Shown here: positions 1 to 6,111 of the stretch, piece after piece | Layout: each line of letters opens with the position of its first letter | How positions within the stretch are numbered: the first letter of the stretch is position 1 | Assembly: GCA_947097635.1 (NCBI GenBank) | Contig: CAMURW010000083.1 | Span: 1 to 6,715, forward strand | Source of the DNA: an uncultured Bacteroidales bacterium | GTDB taxonomy: Bacteria > Bacteroidota > Bacteroidia > Bacteroidales > P3 | Direction of reading: 5' to 3' | DNA length: 6,715 nt | Program-made: the position numbers and the translations under genes | The notes under the pieces: model-generated | Seen by the model: the letters and a program-made list of their open reading frames with translations, nothing else | The model's database searches: none | What the model was told of the DNA's origin: nothing

Positions 1-15
1 TGCGTCTGAGCTTTC

Positions 16-59
16 CGACCCATCCCCGACCCACCCTCGACCCATCCCCGCCCCACGGA
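16..59. repeat. 11-bp C-rich tandem repeat, about four units
   Basis: Four consecutive 11-bp units can be read: CGACCCATCCC (16-26), CGACCCACCCT (27-37), CGACCCATCCC (38-48) and a diverged CGCCCCACGGA (49-59). Units 1 and 3 are identical, unit 2 differs at two positions and unit 4 is degenerate. The array may extend to the left of the window, although positions 1-15 do not fit the unit. It is strongly C-rich on the plus strand and lies outside any gene. Its function is unknown; slippage-prone minisatellites of this kind can vary in copy number between strains. Confidence 0.75.
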
Positions 60-73
60 GCACGCATCCCTTA

Positions 74-124
74 CCTCACCATCTCGTTCACCGTGCCGAT
101 ATCACGGGGAGTGACATGGTGAGG
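74..124. repeat. Imperfect inverted repeat, 22-bp arms
   Basis: CCTCACCAT (74-82) is perfectly complementary to ATGGTGAGG (116-124). The pairing continues inward to CCGTG/CACGG around a 7-base centre (96-102), giving 22-base arms with four mismatches. The inner G-C pairs could form a stable hairpin in RNA from either strand. No T-run follows on either side, so it is not a classic intrinsic terminator. A second, mutually exclusive pairing exists between GAGTGAC (109-115) and GTCACTC (137-143). Whether it is an RNA element, a protein site or a relic of a small repeat cannot be decided from this copy alone. Confidence 0.6.
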
Positions 125-161
125 ATGACAACCTTCGTCACTCAGACAACCTATGCAGTTT

Positions 162-194
162 GTGGCGACCCCGGATGCTTCGCATCCAGGCCAC
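162..194. repeat. Short hairpin with TTC loop
   Basis: GGATGC (173-178) and GCATCC (182-187) form a perfect 6-bp stem around a TTC loop. GTGGC (162-166) and GCCAC (190-194) add an outer 5-bp stem across an asymmetric internal loop. No T-run follows on the plus strand, where A/T-rich but mixed sequence begins at 201. The role is unknown. Confidence 0.5.
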
Positions 195-235
195 CCGCTC
201 ATATATAAATATTATGATGATTAGTTAGTATAATA

Positions 236-322
236 GGAGAAAACAAGTTGATTGCCAGTTGAGACGCATGTGCACCCACTGCAGAGGCAATTTGTTACTC
301 GCGTCGGCGCACCGTTTTCTCC
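236..322. repeat. Nested inverted repeats, possible structured RNA
   Basis: GGAGAAAAC (236-244) is perfectly complementary to GTTTTCTCC (314-322). Inside this pair, ATTGCC (251-256) pairs with GGCAAT (286-291), and GCG (301-303) can pair with CGC (308-310) around TCGG. Together this resembles a closed multibranch fold of about 87 nt. On the minus strand it would begin about 40 nt after the ABC-F stop codon, so it could be part of that 3' untranslated region. No T-run follows either arm. I do not recognise it as a known RNA family. Confidence 0.4.
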
Positions 323-362
323 AGATCACAGGCAGCCATCTAAATATATGTCGGCCTTGCGG

Positions 363-2333
363 TTAGACGTTCTCGGCGGACTCGAGGCTGATGGTGGCGC
401 GCTCCCAGGCGTTCATGCGGTCTTCTAACTGTTTCTTCAAGGCATCGTATTCTTTGTAAAAACCAGGGTCATGGAGAGTGGCATCGGCTGCGTTAGCCAG
501 CTGGGTGTCTCTGATGGCAATCTGGGATTCCAGGACGCATATTTCTTCTTCTATCCTGGCCACGGCGTTGCGAAGCTTGCGAAGTTCGCGTTCGCGCTCT
601 TTGCCTTGCTGGTAACTGAGCTTGCTTTGCGATACTGGGGCCGGAGAGGCCGCAGTGCCGAAGAGAGGGAGTGAACCAGTGCCAGACTGCGTCTTTCGTG
701 TGGCATCCAGTTCCTTGAGGTCTTGCATCTTACGATAGTCCAAGAACTCGCAGATGTCGCCTTTGAACTCATGCACGCCGCCACCGCGAAACTCGTAGAG
801 GGTGTTCGTGAGACCCTGCAGGAAGTCGCGGTCGTGGCTTACGACGATGAGGGTGCCGGCGTATTGCAGCAGGGCGTTTTTCAGCACGTCCTTGCTATCC
901 ATGTCCAGATGGTTGGTAGGCTCATCGAGGACGAGCAGGTTGCTGGGGGTGAGCAACAGCTTGGCGAGTGCCAGCCGTGCCTTCTCGCCTCCGCTGAGCA
1001 CGCTGACACGCTTGTCCAGATCGTCGTCTACGAAGAGGAACTGTCCCAAGATGCTGCGAATTTTGGGGCGTATGTCGCCCACGGCGATGTCGTCAATGGT
1101 TTGGAGCACCGTCTTGCCGCCATCCAGCATGGCAGCCTGGTTCTGGGCATAGTAGCCCAGCTGCACGCCCGTACCCAACCGGAACAGCCCCGTGTAGTCG
1201 CGTATGTCGCCTACGATGATTTTGGCCAGCGTACTCTTACCCTCGCCGTTTTTGCCCACGAAAGCAATCTTGCTGCCGCTGGTGACGAGCATGTCCACTC
1301 CACTGAATACGGCCATGTCGTCGTAGGCTTTGCCCAAGTCCTTGGCTTCCACGACTATTTTGCCGCTGTGGGGTGCCGGCAGGAACTGGAAATGGATGCT
1401 GTCTGTGGACACCTCGTCCACCCTCACCTCCTCCATGCGCTCCAGCATCTTCACGCGGCTCTGCACCTGCTTGGCCTTGGTGGCTTTATAACGAAAACGC
1501 TCTATAAAGGCCTCTATCTGCGCCACCTGTCGCTGTTGGCTGGTGAGCTGTGCCATCTGGCTGGCCCGACGTTCCTGCATCCGTATCACATAGTCGCTGT
1601 AGGAGCAGCGGTAGTCGTAGATGCGGCCGCCAGTGATTTCGATGGTGCGGGTGGTGATGTTGTCCAGGAAGGTGCGGTCGTGACTTACCAGCACCACCGT
1701 ACCGGGATAACCTTGCAGGAAAGATTCCAGCCACTGGATGCTCACAATGTCAAGATGGTTGGTAGGCTCGTCGAGCAGAAGGAAGTCGGGCCGTCTTAGC
1801 AACAGTTTCGCCAACTCCACTCGCATCTGCCACCCGCCACTGAATTCTGCCACTTTCCGGTTGAAGTCGCTATGCAGGAAACCCAGACCCAGCAGTATCT
1901 TCTCGGTGCTTTCGCGGCGTCCGCCCACTCCCATGACGCTGAGGCGCTCAGTGATGTCGTTTAGCTGCTGCAGCAGCTTGGCGTATGCCTGGCTCCCGTA
2001 GTCGGTACGTTCCGCCACTTGCTGCGCGAGTCTTTGCTGCTCGTCTTCAAGCGCGTTGAGCTCACTGAAGGCCATAAGTGCTTCTTCCATGATAGTACCT
2101 TTGCCATTGGGTACCATCTCTTGCGGCAGATATTCCACCGCCTGCCCTGTCGCACGCACTATGGTGCCGCTTTCGGGTTCCTGTTGTCCGCACAGAATCT
2201 TGAGCAGCGTACTCTTGCCGGCACCGTTTTTACCCACGAGGCCAATGCGGTCGCCGTCGCCGATGTTGAAGGTGACACCGCGGAACAATGTCTGACCCGT
2301 GAACTGCACCGATAGGTTGTTGATGCTAATCAT
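363..2333 (-). CDS. ABC-F family ATPase, YheS/YdiF-like
   Basis: This is a soluble twin-ATPase protein of the ABC-F class, whose studied members bind ribosomes at the tRNA exit site and help translation or give resistance to ribosome-targeting antibiotics; they are not transporters. In 656 residues I see Walker A GKNGAGKST (34-42), signature FSGGWQMR (164-171), Walker B LLLDEPTNHLD (185-195) and SHDR (217-220). The second domain has GKNGEGKST (360-368), LSGGEKAR (446-453), LVLDEPTNHLD (467-477) and SHDRDFL (499-505). Between them is the charged linker typical of ABC-F (about 240-320, with FRYKATKAKQVQSR at 280-293). No membrane segment is visible. After a low-complexity stretch (549-569), a charged C-terminal coiled coil runs from about 574 to 650. 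The FSGGWQMR form resembles YheS/YdiF more than EttA or Uup, but the subgroup is inference. All ATPase motifs are intact. The MISINNLSVQF start is typical; no well-spaced Shine-Dalgarno sequence precedes it. Confidence 0.95.
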   Translation of the reverse strand: MISINNLSVQFTGQTLFRGVTFNIGDGDRIGLVGKNGAGKSTLLKILCGQQEPESGTIVRATGQAVEYLPQEMVPNGKGTIMEEALMAFSELNALEDEQQRLAQQVAERTDYGSQAYAKLLQQLNDITERLSVMGVGGRRESTEKILLGLGFLHSDFNRKVAEFSGGWQMRVELAKLLLRRPDFLLLDEPTNHLDIVSIQWLESFLQGYPGTVVLVSHDRTFLDNITTRTIEITGGRIYDYRCSYSDYVIRMQERRASQMAQLTSQQRQVAQIEAFIERFRYKATKAKQVQSRVKMLERMEEVRVDEVSTDSIHFQFLPAPHSGKIVVEAKDLGKAYDDMAVFSGVDMLVTSGSKIAFVGKNGEGKSTLAKIIVGDIRDYTGLFRLGTGVQLGYYAQNQAAMLDGGKTVLQTIDDIAVGDIRPKIRSILGQFLFVDDDLDKRVSVLSGGEKARLALAKLLLTPSNLLVLDEPTNHLDMDSKDVLKNALLQYAGTLIVVSHDRDFLQGLTNTLYEFRGGGVHEFKGDICEFLDYRKMQDLKELDATRKTQSGTGSLPLFGTAASPAPVSQSKLSYQQGKERERELRKLRNAVARIEEEICVLESQIAIRDTQLANAADATLHDPGFYKEYDALKKQLEDRMNAWERATISLESAENV

Positions 2334-2345
2334 TATGCAACAAAA

Positions 2346-2381
2346 GGGCTGCCTCCTCGCCTTGCGACGTTGAAGCAGCCC
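2346..2381 (-). terminator. Hairpin plus T-run between tonB and the ABC-F gene
   Basis: Read on the minus strand, GGGCTGC (2381-2375) pairs with GCAGCCC (2352-2346). TTC/GAG extends this to a 10-bp stem. After a 2x2 internal loop, CGTC/GGCG closes a GCAA loop of the GNRA type. The sequence then runs into TTTTGTT (2345-2339). This fits an intrinsic terminator about 40 bp after the tonB stop. The 3' side also contains AGGAGG, the only Shine-Dalgarno-like run before the ABC-F start, although 18 nt separate it from the ATG, which is long for a working site. Terminator is the simplest reading; partial read-through into the ABC-F gene remains possible. Confidence 0.75.
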
Positions 2382-2423
2382 CCGTATCGTTTAGATTGTT
2401 AATAATTTATTTGTCGATGAACA

Positions 2424-3113
2424 TTATTTCAAGGTGAACTGCACGGGCAGCGTGAACTGCGAACGCACGGCTCTGCCTTGCTGCTTGCCGGGTTTCCATT
2501 TGGGCATAGACTTCACCACGCGCAATGCTTCGGCACCGCATCCACCGCCGATGTCGCGCAGCACCCTGGCGTTGGTGATACGACCGTCCTTCTCCACCAC
2601 GAACTGGATATATACCTTACCCTGGATACCGTTGTCGCGCGCCGCAGGGGGGTATTTCATGTTCTCGGCGAGGAATTTCATACGCGCTGCATCACCGCCA
2701 GGATATTCGGGATTCTCTTCCACGAACACCAGTACTTCCTCTTCTTCCACCTCTACTTCCTTGGTCACTTCTACGTGCTGCACCTCAGTGTTCACTGCAT
2801 TGTCGGCACTCATGTCCACGGGACCCAACTCGTTCTTAATCTCTGCATCGTTTTCCACAACGTTGACTTTCGTCACCACCTCGGGTACTTCTGGTTCGGG
2901 AGGAGGAGGAGGGGTCTCCAATTCTTGGGTTTGGATGATTTTTTCTTCCACTTCGGAAGTTGCTTCGCGCTGCTCCACCTTCACGTCTTTCTGGTCGTAG
3001 GACTTGATGTTGAAAGCAACCAAAGCGGCGGCCAAAATGACCACCAAACCGATTTCGGCGAACAAACCTTTCTTATTTTCAAGGTCTGCCCTAGGCGATT
3101 TTTTTAGTTCCAT
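2424..3113 (-). CDS. tonB: Energy transducer TonB
   Basis: TonB links the inner-membrane proton motive force, through ExbB/ExbD, to outer-membrane TonB-dependent receptors such as SusC-type and iron-compound importers. I chose the start at 3113 (229 aa, MELKKSPRADLENKK), which matches the cytoplasmic N-terminus usual for Bacteroidales TonB; an in-frame ATG at 3167 would add 18 atypical residues. One membrane helix spans about 17-37. A periplasmic region follows with a short proline stretch (68-72, PPPPP) and an acidic stretch (about 119-134). The C-terminal TonB domain is at about 137-229: YPGG (137-140), KYPPAARDNGIQGKVYIQF (153-171), VEKDGRI (173-179), MPKWKPGKQQGRAV (203-216), and it ends PVQFTLK. 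Length and domain order are complete. It is transcribed divergently from mutA, and exbB/exbD are not in the window. Bacteroidota genomes carry several tonB paralogues, so its partners cannot be named. Confidence 0.92.
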   Translation of the reverse strand: MELKKSPRADLENKKGLFAEIGLVVILAAALVAFNIKSYDQKDVKVEQREATSEVEEKIIQTQELETPPPPPEPEVPEVVTKVNVVENDAEIKNELGPVDMSADNAVNTEVQHVEVTKEVEVEEEEVLVFVEENPEYPGGDAARMKFLAENMKYPPAARDNGIQGKVYIQFVVEKDGRITNARVLRDIGGGCGAEALRVVKSMPKWKPGKQQGRAVRSQFTLPVQFTLK

Positions 3114-3176
3114 ATACTTAATCTTTAATTTTTTACAACTTATTTCGGATATTCTGACACCTTTCATTTCACGCTG

Positions 3177-3209
3177 CTAAATTACTACTTTTTTTTGAAT
3201 TGCGAACAA
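3177..3209 (-). promoter_or_regulatory. Possible tonB promoter
   Basis: On the minus strand, TAATTTAG (3184-3177) differs at one base from the Bacteroidota -7 consensus TAnnTTTG. A TTG (3209-3207) lies 22 bp upstream, near the usual -33 spacing. The inverted pair AACAAT/ATTGTT (3205-3210 and 3213-3218) overlaps the -33 position and could be an operator. A second weak -7 candidate, TAGTTTTA, lies at 3225-3218. Neither is an exact match. Confidence 0.3.
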
Positions 3210-3226
3210 TTTATTGTTAAAACTAT

Positions 3227-3258
3227 TTTTTTCTTTGAACAACCTGTGAAAGAAAAAA
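3227..3258. repeat. A/T-rich 10-bp inverted repeat in the tonB-mutA divergent region
   Basis: TTTTTTCTTT (3227-3236) is perfectly complementary to AAAGAAAAAA (3249-3258), with a 12-base centre. It lies midway between the divergent tonB and mutA starts. It might be a protein-binding site or simply paired A/T tracts, which arise often by chance in such sequence. Confidence 0.35.
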
Positions 3259-3333
3259 CACAATGGCGAGGTTCGTAACACCGAAAGCCAAGCCGTGAAA
3301 TCTTACTTTTTTCTTCTTTTTCAGTTTTTTTAG

Positions 3334-3362
3334 TTGTCACTTGAAAAGTATTCGTATATTTG
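3334..3362 (+). promoter_or_regulatory. mutA promoter (Bacteroidota sigma-70 type)
   Basis: TATATTTG (3355-3362) matches the Bacteroidota -7 consensus TAnnTTTG exactly. TTG (3334-3336) lies 18 bp upstream, slightly closer than the usual 19-21 bp for the -33 element. T-rich tracts at about 3306-3331 lie just upstream and could act like an UP element. Transcription would begin around 3368-3370, leaving an A-rich leader of about 30 nt before the mutA ATG. No cobalamin riboswitch is seen; the leader is too short for one. Confidence 0.7.
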
Positions 3363-3398
3363 CAACTTTAATATGACTGACAAAAAAAAGTTAATCTA

Positions 3399-5294
3399 AT
3401 GGAAGACAATAAATTGTTTGCCGAATTTCCGCCCATCAGCACCGAAAAATGGGAGGAAGCTATCAATAAAGACCTCAAAGGGGCCGACTACGAGAAGAAA
3501 CTGGTGTGGAAAACCATAGAAGGTTTCAAAGTGAAGCCCTACTATCGTGCAGAAGACCTGGAGGGGCTGGAATACCTCGCCGCCAACCCCAACGAATACC
3601 CCTACACCCGTGGCAAGAAAGGGACCACGAACACCTGGGAAGTGCGACAGAACATAGAAGAGAAGGACCCCGCCAAGGCCAACGCCTTCGCCGTGGATGC
3701 CGTGAAACGCGGCGCCACCAGCCTAGGCCTGCGTACCTGCCACGTCGCCAGCCAAGAGGATATGGCCACGCTGCTGAAGGGACTAAAGCCGAACGAGGTG
3801 AAAATCAACTTCACCTGCGGCAAGGACTGGATGGCCGTCATGCAGCTATTCGAGGAGACCGCCAAGCAGATGGGCTTCGACCCCAAGGCCTGCGCCGGCA
3901 GCCTGAACTACGATCCCTTCCGCAAAGCCATGAAGCACGGCCGCTGGGAACACAGCGACGACGACGAAGTAACACTGGCAGTGCAGCTGATACACTACGC
4001 AGAAGAGCATCTGCCCCTGTTCCGCGTGGTAAACGTGAACGGCAACCTGTTCCGCAACTCTGGCAGCAACATCACCCAGGAACTAGGCTTCAGCCTTGCC
4101 GCCGCCAACGAATGGATAGCCAAACTCACAGACAAGGGTCTGGAGCCTTGCCAAATAACCAAGCAACTCGCCCTGAGCTTCGCCACTGGCAGCACCTATT
4201 TCATGGAGATTGCCAAGCTTCGTGCCGCTCGCCTGCTGTGGAGCAAGATAGCGAAAGAATACAAGCCGAAGCGCGAAGATGCCTACAAGATATTCATCCA
4301 TTGCGACAGCGCCGTGTGGAACAAAAGCATCTTTGACCCTTACGTGAATATGCTGCGCACCACCACGGAAACCATGAGCGCCGCCATAGCTGGTGCCGAC
4401 AGCATCAGCGTGGCGCCTTTCGACGTTGCCTTCAAGGAAGCCGACGACTTCAGTTACCGCATCTCCCGCAACCAGCAGATACTGCTGAAGGAGGAGAGCT
4501 ACATGGACAAGATCGTGGATCCCGCCGCTGGCAGCTACTACATAGAGAACCTCACCAACAGCATAGCGCAGTACGCCTGGCAGAAGTTTGTGGCCGTGGA
4601 AGAAAAAGGCGGCTTCCGTAAAGCTGTGGATGAAGGATACATACAGGACGAGGTGGGAAAGACGGCGCAGGAAATGGACAAGCAGATAGCACAGCGCCGC
4701 GTGCCCATACTGGGCACCAACATCTTCCCCAACCTCAACGAGAAAGGCATGGAGCACTTCCCACAGGAGGAACAACACGGACAAGGTCGCTGTCACCACG
4801 GACAAGGACATTGCTGCCATCACGACGAAGCACCTCTGCTGAAAATACTGAAGCCCTATCGCGGTGCCCAGACCTTCGAGTACCTTCGCCTAGCCACAGA
4901 ACAAAGCGGATGCCGCCCCAAGGTGTTCCTGCTCACATACGGCAACCTAACCATGCGCAAAGCCCGCAGCGGCTTCGCCACCAACTTCTTCGGTGTGGCA
5001 GGCTACGAGATACTGGACAACAACGGCTTCGTCACGCCTCAGGAAGGTGCTGAAGCAGCCCTGAAGGCTGATGCCGACATCGTGGTGCTGTGCAGCAGCG
5101 ACGACGAATACCTGGCACTGGCAGAAGGCGCATGCCCGCTGCTGAAAGGCAAGGTGAAAAGCATTGTGCTGGCTGGCGCTCCCGGAGAGCACGAAGCAGC
5201 ATATCGCACACTGGGAGTGGACGATTTCGTGCATGTGAAGACCAATGTGCTGGACAGCCTCACCAAATACCAGCATTTGCTTGGCATCCTGTAA
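3399..5294 (+). CDS. mutA: Methylmalonyl-CoA mutase small (beta) subunit
   Basis: This is the non-catalytic partner of MutB in the adenosylcobalamin-dependent mutase that interconverts succinyl-CoA and methylmalonyl-CoA, part of the succinate-propionate route in many Bacteroidota. The 631-residue protein has an N-terminal segment (1-40), a TIM-barrel mutase domain (about 41-440) with AIAGADSISVAPFD (329-342), YRISRNQQILLKEESY (353-368) and DPAAGSYYIE (374-383), and a C-terminal B12-binding-like fold (about 485-631). The cobalamin-ligating DxHxxG motif is absent: its place, before FATNFFGVAGYEI, holds TMRKAR (518-523). This is expected for the small subunit and separates it from MutB. The linker between the domains is unusual: residues 460-475 are His/Cys-rich. 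No mutB follows; the next gene is a DUF3332 lipoprotein, 103 bp away. Start ATG 3399 fits the promoter and the usual MutA N-terminus; there is no Shine-Dalgarno sequence. Confidence 0.93.
   Translation: MEDNKLFAEFPPISTEKWEEAINKDLKGADYEKKLVWKTIEGFKVKPYYRAEDLEGLEYLAANPNEYPYTRGKKGTTNTWEVRQNIEEKDPAKANAFAVDAVKRGATSLGLRTCHVASQEDMATLLKGLKPNEVKINFTCGKDWMAVMQLFEETAKQMGFDPKACAGSLNYDPFRKAMKHGRWEHSDDDEVTLAVQLIHYAEEHLPLFRVVNVNGNLFRNSGSNITQELGFSLAAANEWIAKLTDKGLEPCQITKQLALSFATGSTYFMEIAKLRAARLLWSKIAKEYKPKREDAYKIFIHCDSAVWNKSIFDPYVNMLRTTTETMSAAIAGADSISVAPFDVAFKEADDFSYRISRNQQILLKEESYMDKIVDPAAGSYYIENLTNSIAQYAWQKFVAVEEKGGFRKAVDEGYIQDEVGKTAQEMDKQIAQRRVPILGTNIFPNLNEKGMEHFPQEEQHGQGRCHHGQGHCCHHDEAPLLKILKPYRGAQTFEYLRLATEQSGCRPKVFLLTYGNLTMRKARSGFATNFFGVAGYEILDNNGFVTPQEGAEAALKADADIVVLCSSDDEYLALAEGACPLLKGKVKSIVLAGAPGEHEAAYRTLGVDDFVHVKTNVLDSLTKYQHLLGIL
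4776..4823 (+). repeat. 21-bp tandem duplication encoding a His/Cys linker in mutA
   Basis: The 11-mer CACGGACAAGG occurs at 4776-4786 and again at 4797-4807, exactly 21 bp apart and in frame. The encoded heptads are HGQGRCH and HGQGHCC, followed by HH. Nine of residues 460-475 are His or Cys. The stretch lies between the TIM-barrel and the B12-binding-like domains of MutA. Confidence 0.85.
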
Positions 5295-5337
5295 TGCAAC
5301 ATCATAACACAGGGGCTCGGCAGTGCGCACGACCCAG

Positions 5338-5369
5338 TTTCACAATGAAATCTCAATTACTTAATTTAA
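5338..5369 (+). promoter_or_regulatory. Weak promoter candidate for the DUF3332 gene
   Basis: TTTC (5338-5341) and TAATTTAA (5362-5369) are 20 bp apart, the spacing of Bacteroidota -33/-7 elements. They carry one and two mismatches respectively. The surrounding 5351-5385 is very A/T-rich. I see no terminator in the 103-bp gap after mutA, so read-through from mutA is equally possible. Confidence 0.25.
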
Positions 5370-5397
5370 TCTTAATAATTAACTAACACTTACAGCA

Positions 5398-5949
5398 ATG
5401 AAAAAAAACAGTATTAGAGCTGCCGCCATCGCCCTGATCGCCAGTTTTGCGATGACCTCCTGCATCGGATCCTTCAGTCTCACCAACAAGGTGCTGGATT
5501 GGAACCAAAGCCTGGGCGACAAGTTCGTCAACGAAGTCGTATTCATTGGACTCAACATTCTTCCCGTCTACGGATTCACAGTGGCTGCCGATGCCCTGGT
5601 GCTGAACACCGTTGAGTTCTGGACGGGCAGCAACCCCGTAGCCGATGCCAACATAATTAAAGAGGTGAAAGGCTCCGACGGCATGATGTACACCATCAAG
5701 ACGCTGGAAGATGGCTACGAAATCACCAACGCCAACGGCGAAGTGATGAATTTCATCCACAACGAGGACGATGACTCGTGGAGCGTGGAAAGCAACGGCG
5801 AAACCGTGAAGCTGTTCTGCTACAATGGCAATGGCACTGTGGATGCCAACATTGGTAACGGAGAAACAATGACCATTTCGCTGAACCAGGACGGCCTGCT
5901 AGCCTACGGAGCCGCCGTGGAAGGCAACAGCTGCCTCGCCATGAACTAA
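5398..5949 (+). CDS. DUF3332 family lipoprotein
   Basis: This 183-residue protein has a lipoprotein signal: basic MKKNSIR, a hydrophobic stretch (8-19) and MTSC (19-22), with Cys22 as the probable lipidated residue. The lipobox has Met where Leu is usual. The acidic surface-export signal common in Bacteroidota lipoproteins is not apparent after Cys22 (IGSFS), which suggests a periplasm-facing anchor. The mature start CIGSFSLTNKVLDWN (22-36), FVNEVVFIGLNILPVYG (43-59) and NTVEFWTGSNP (70-80) match what I know of DUF3332, a family of unknown function. The 43-72 segment is hydrophobic enough for a second membrane-associated region. The C-terminal half (about 85-183) is acidic and rich in Asn, Gly and Thr, probably beta-structured. 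It ends before a strong terminator, so it is the last gene of its transcript. Family call is confident; function is unknown. Confidence 0.88.
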   Translation: MKKNSIRAAAIALIASFAMTSCIGSFSLTNKVLDWNQSLGDKFVNEVVFIGLNILPVYGFTVAADALVLNTVEFWTGSNPVADANIIKEVKGSDGMMYTIKTLEDGYEITNANGEVMNFIHNEDDDSWSVESNGETVKLFCYNGNGTVDANIGNGETMTISLNQDGLLAYGAAVEGNSCLAMN

Positions 5950-5984
5950 ACATAACGTGACATACCTTATCGCAAGGTTGCAAT

Positions 5985-6022
5985 AAATCCCCGAAGGCTT
6001 CATGGATTTCGGGGATTTTTTT
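5985..6022 (+). terminator. Intrinsic terminator after the DUF3332 gene
   Basis: AAATCCCCGAA (5985-5995) pairs perfectly with TTCGGGGATTT (6008-6018) around a 12-base loop. The T-run continues to 6022 (seven T in 6016-6022). The stem begins 35 bp after the DUF3332 stop codon. A-rich bases on the left arm could also support termination from the opposite strand. It separates the lptG-like gene from the genes upstream. Confidence 0.9.
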
Positions 6023-6111
6023 AAGATTCTCACCATTCTCCGACATAGAACTTTTTTTTCTACACCTAGGAACTTCCCAATAATGACAACGGCACGTCTC
6101 GTTGCTACCCC

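Larger units (their letters stand above)
1..362. other. Gene-free segment with repeats and inverted repeats
   Basis: I find no open reading frame here with a plausible start, length and protein character on either strand. The segment holds an 11-bp tandem repeat (16-59), an imperfect 22-bp-arm inverted repeat (74-124), a small hairpin (162-194) and nested inverted repeats (236-322), each listed separately. Base composition is uneven: C-rich at 1-60, mixed to 200, A/T-rich at 201-235, then mixed. It lies downstream of the minus-strand ABC-F gene, whose stop is at 363-365. The gene on the other side is outside the window, so I cannot tell whether this is a 3' or a 5' flank for it. I see no exact TAnnTTTG promoter element on either strand. 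Confidence 0.7.

Noticed and set aside
723..1799. Long plus-strand open frame (358 codons) opposite the ABC-F gene
   Set aside because: It is antisense to an ABC-F gene whose every motif is intact. Its translation is rich in His, Val, Ala and Leu with no recognisable domain, as expected for a shadow of biased codon use.
2899..2930. GGA-repeat tract as a microsatellite or phase-variable site
   Set aside because: It simply encodes the PPPPP stretch of TonB's proline-rich region, and a three-base unit would not shift the frame.
3114..3167. Upstream in-frame start for tonB
   Set aside because: The extra 18 residues are not typical of TonB, while MELKKSPRADLENKK at 3113 matches the usual Bacteroidales N-terminus.
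3263..3298. Eleven-codon frame MARFVTPKAKP in the tonB-mutA gap
   Set aside because: It has no promoter or ribosome site of its own, lies upstream of the mutA promoter, and a frame this short is expected by chance.
3168..3398. Cobalamin riboswitch controlling mutA
   Set aside because: I see no conserved B12-box sequence, and the predicted mutA leader of about 30 nt is too short to hold one.
4083..4823. Minus-strand open frame (246 codons) inside mutA
   Set aside because: It lies antisense to conserved MutA sequence, shows no family motif and no promoter, and is explained by mutA codon bias.
5323..5330. GTGCGCAC palindrome after mutA as a terminator
   Set aside because: An 8-bp palindrome has no room for a loop, and no T-run follows it.
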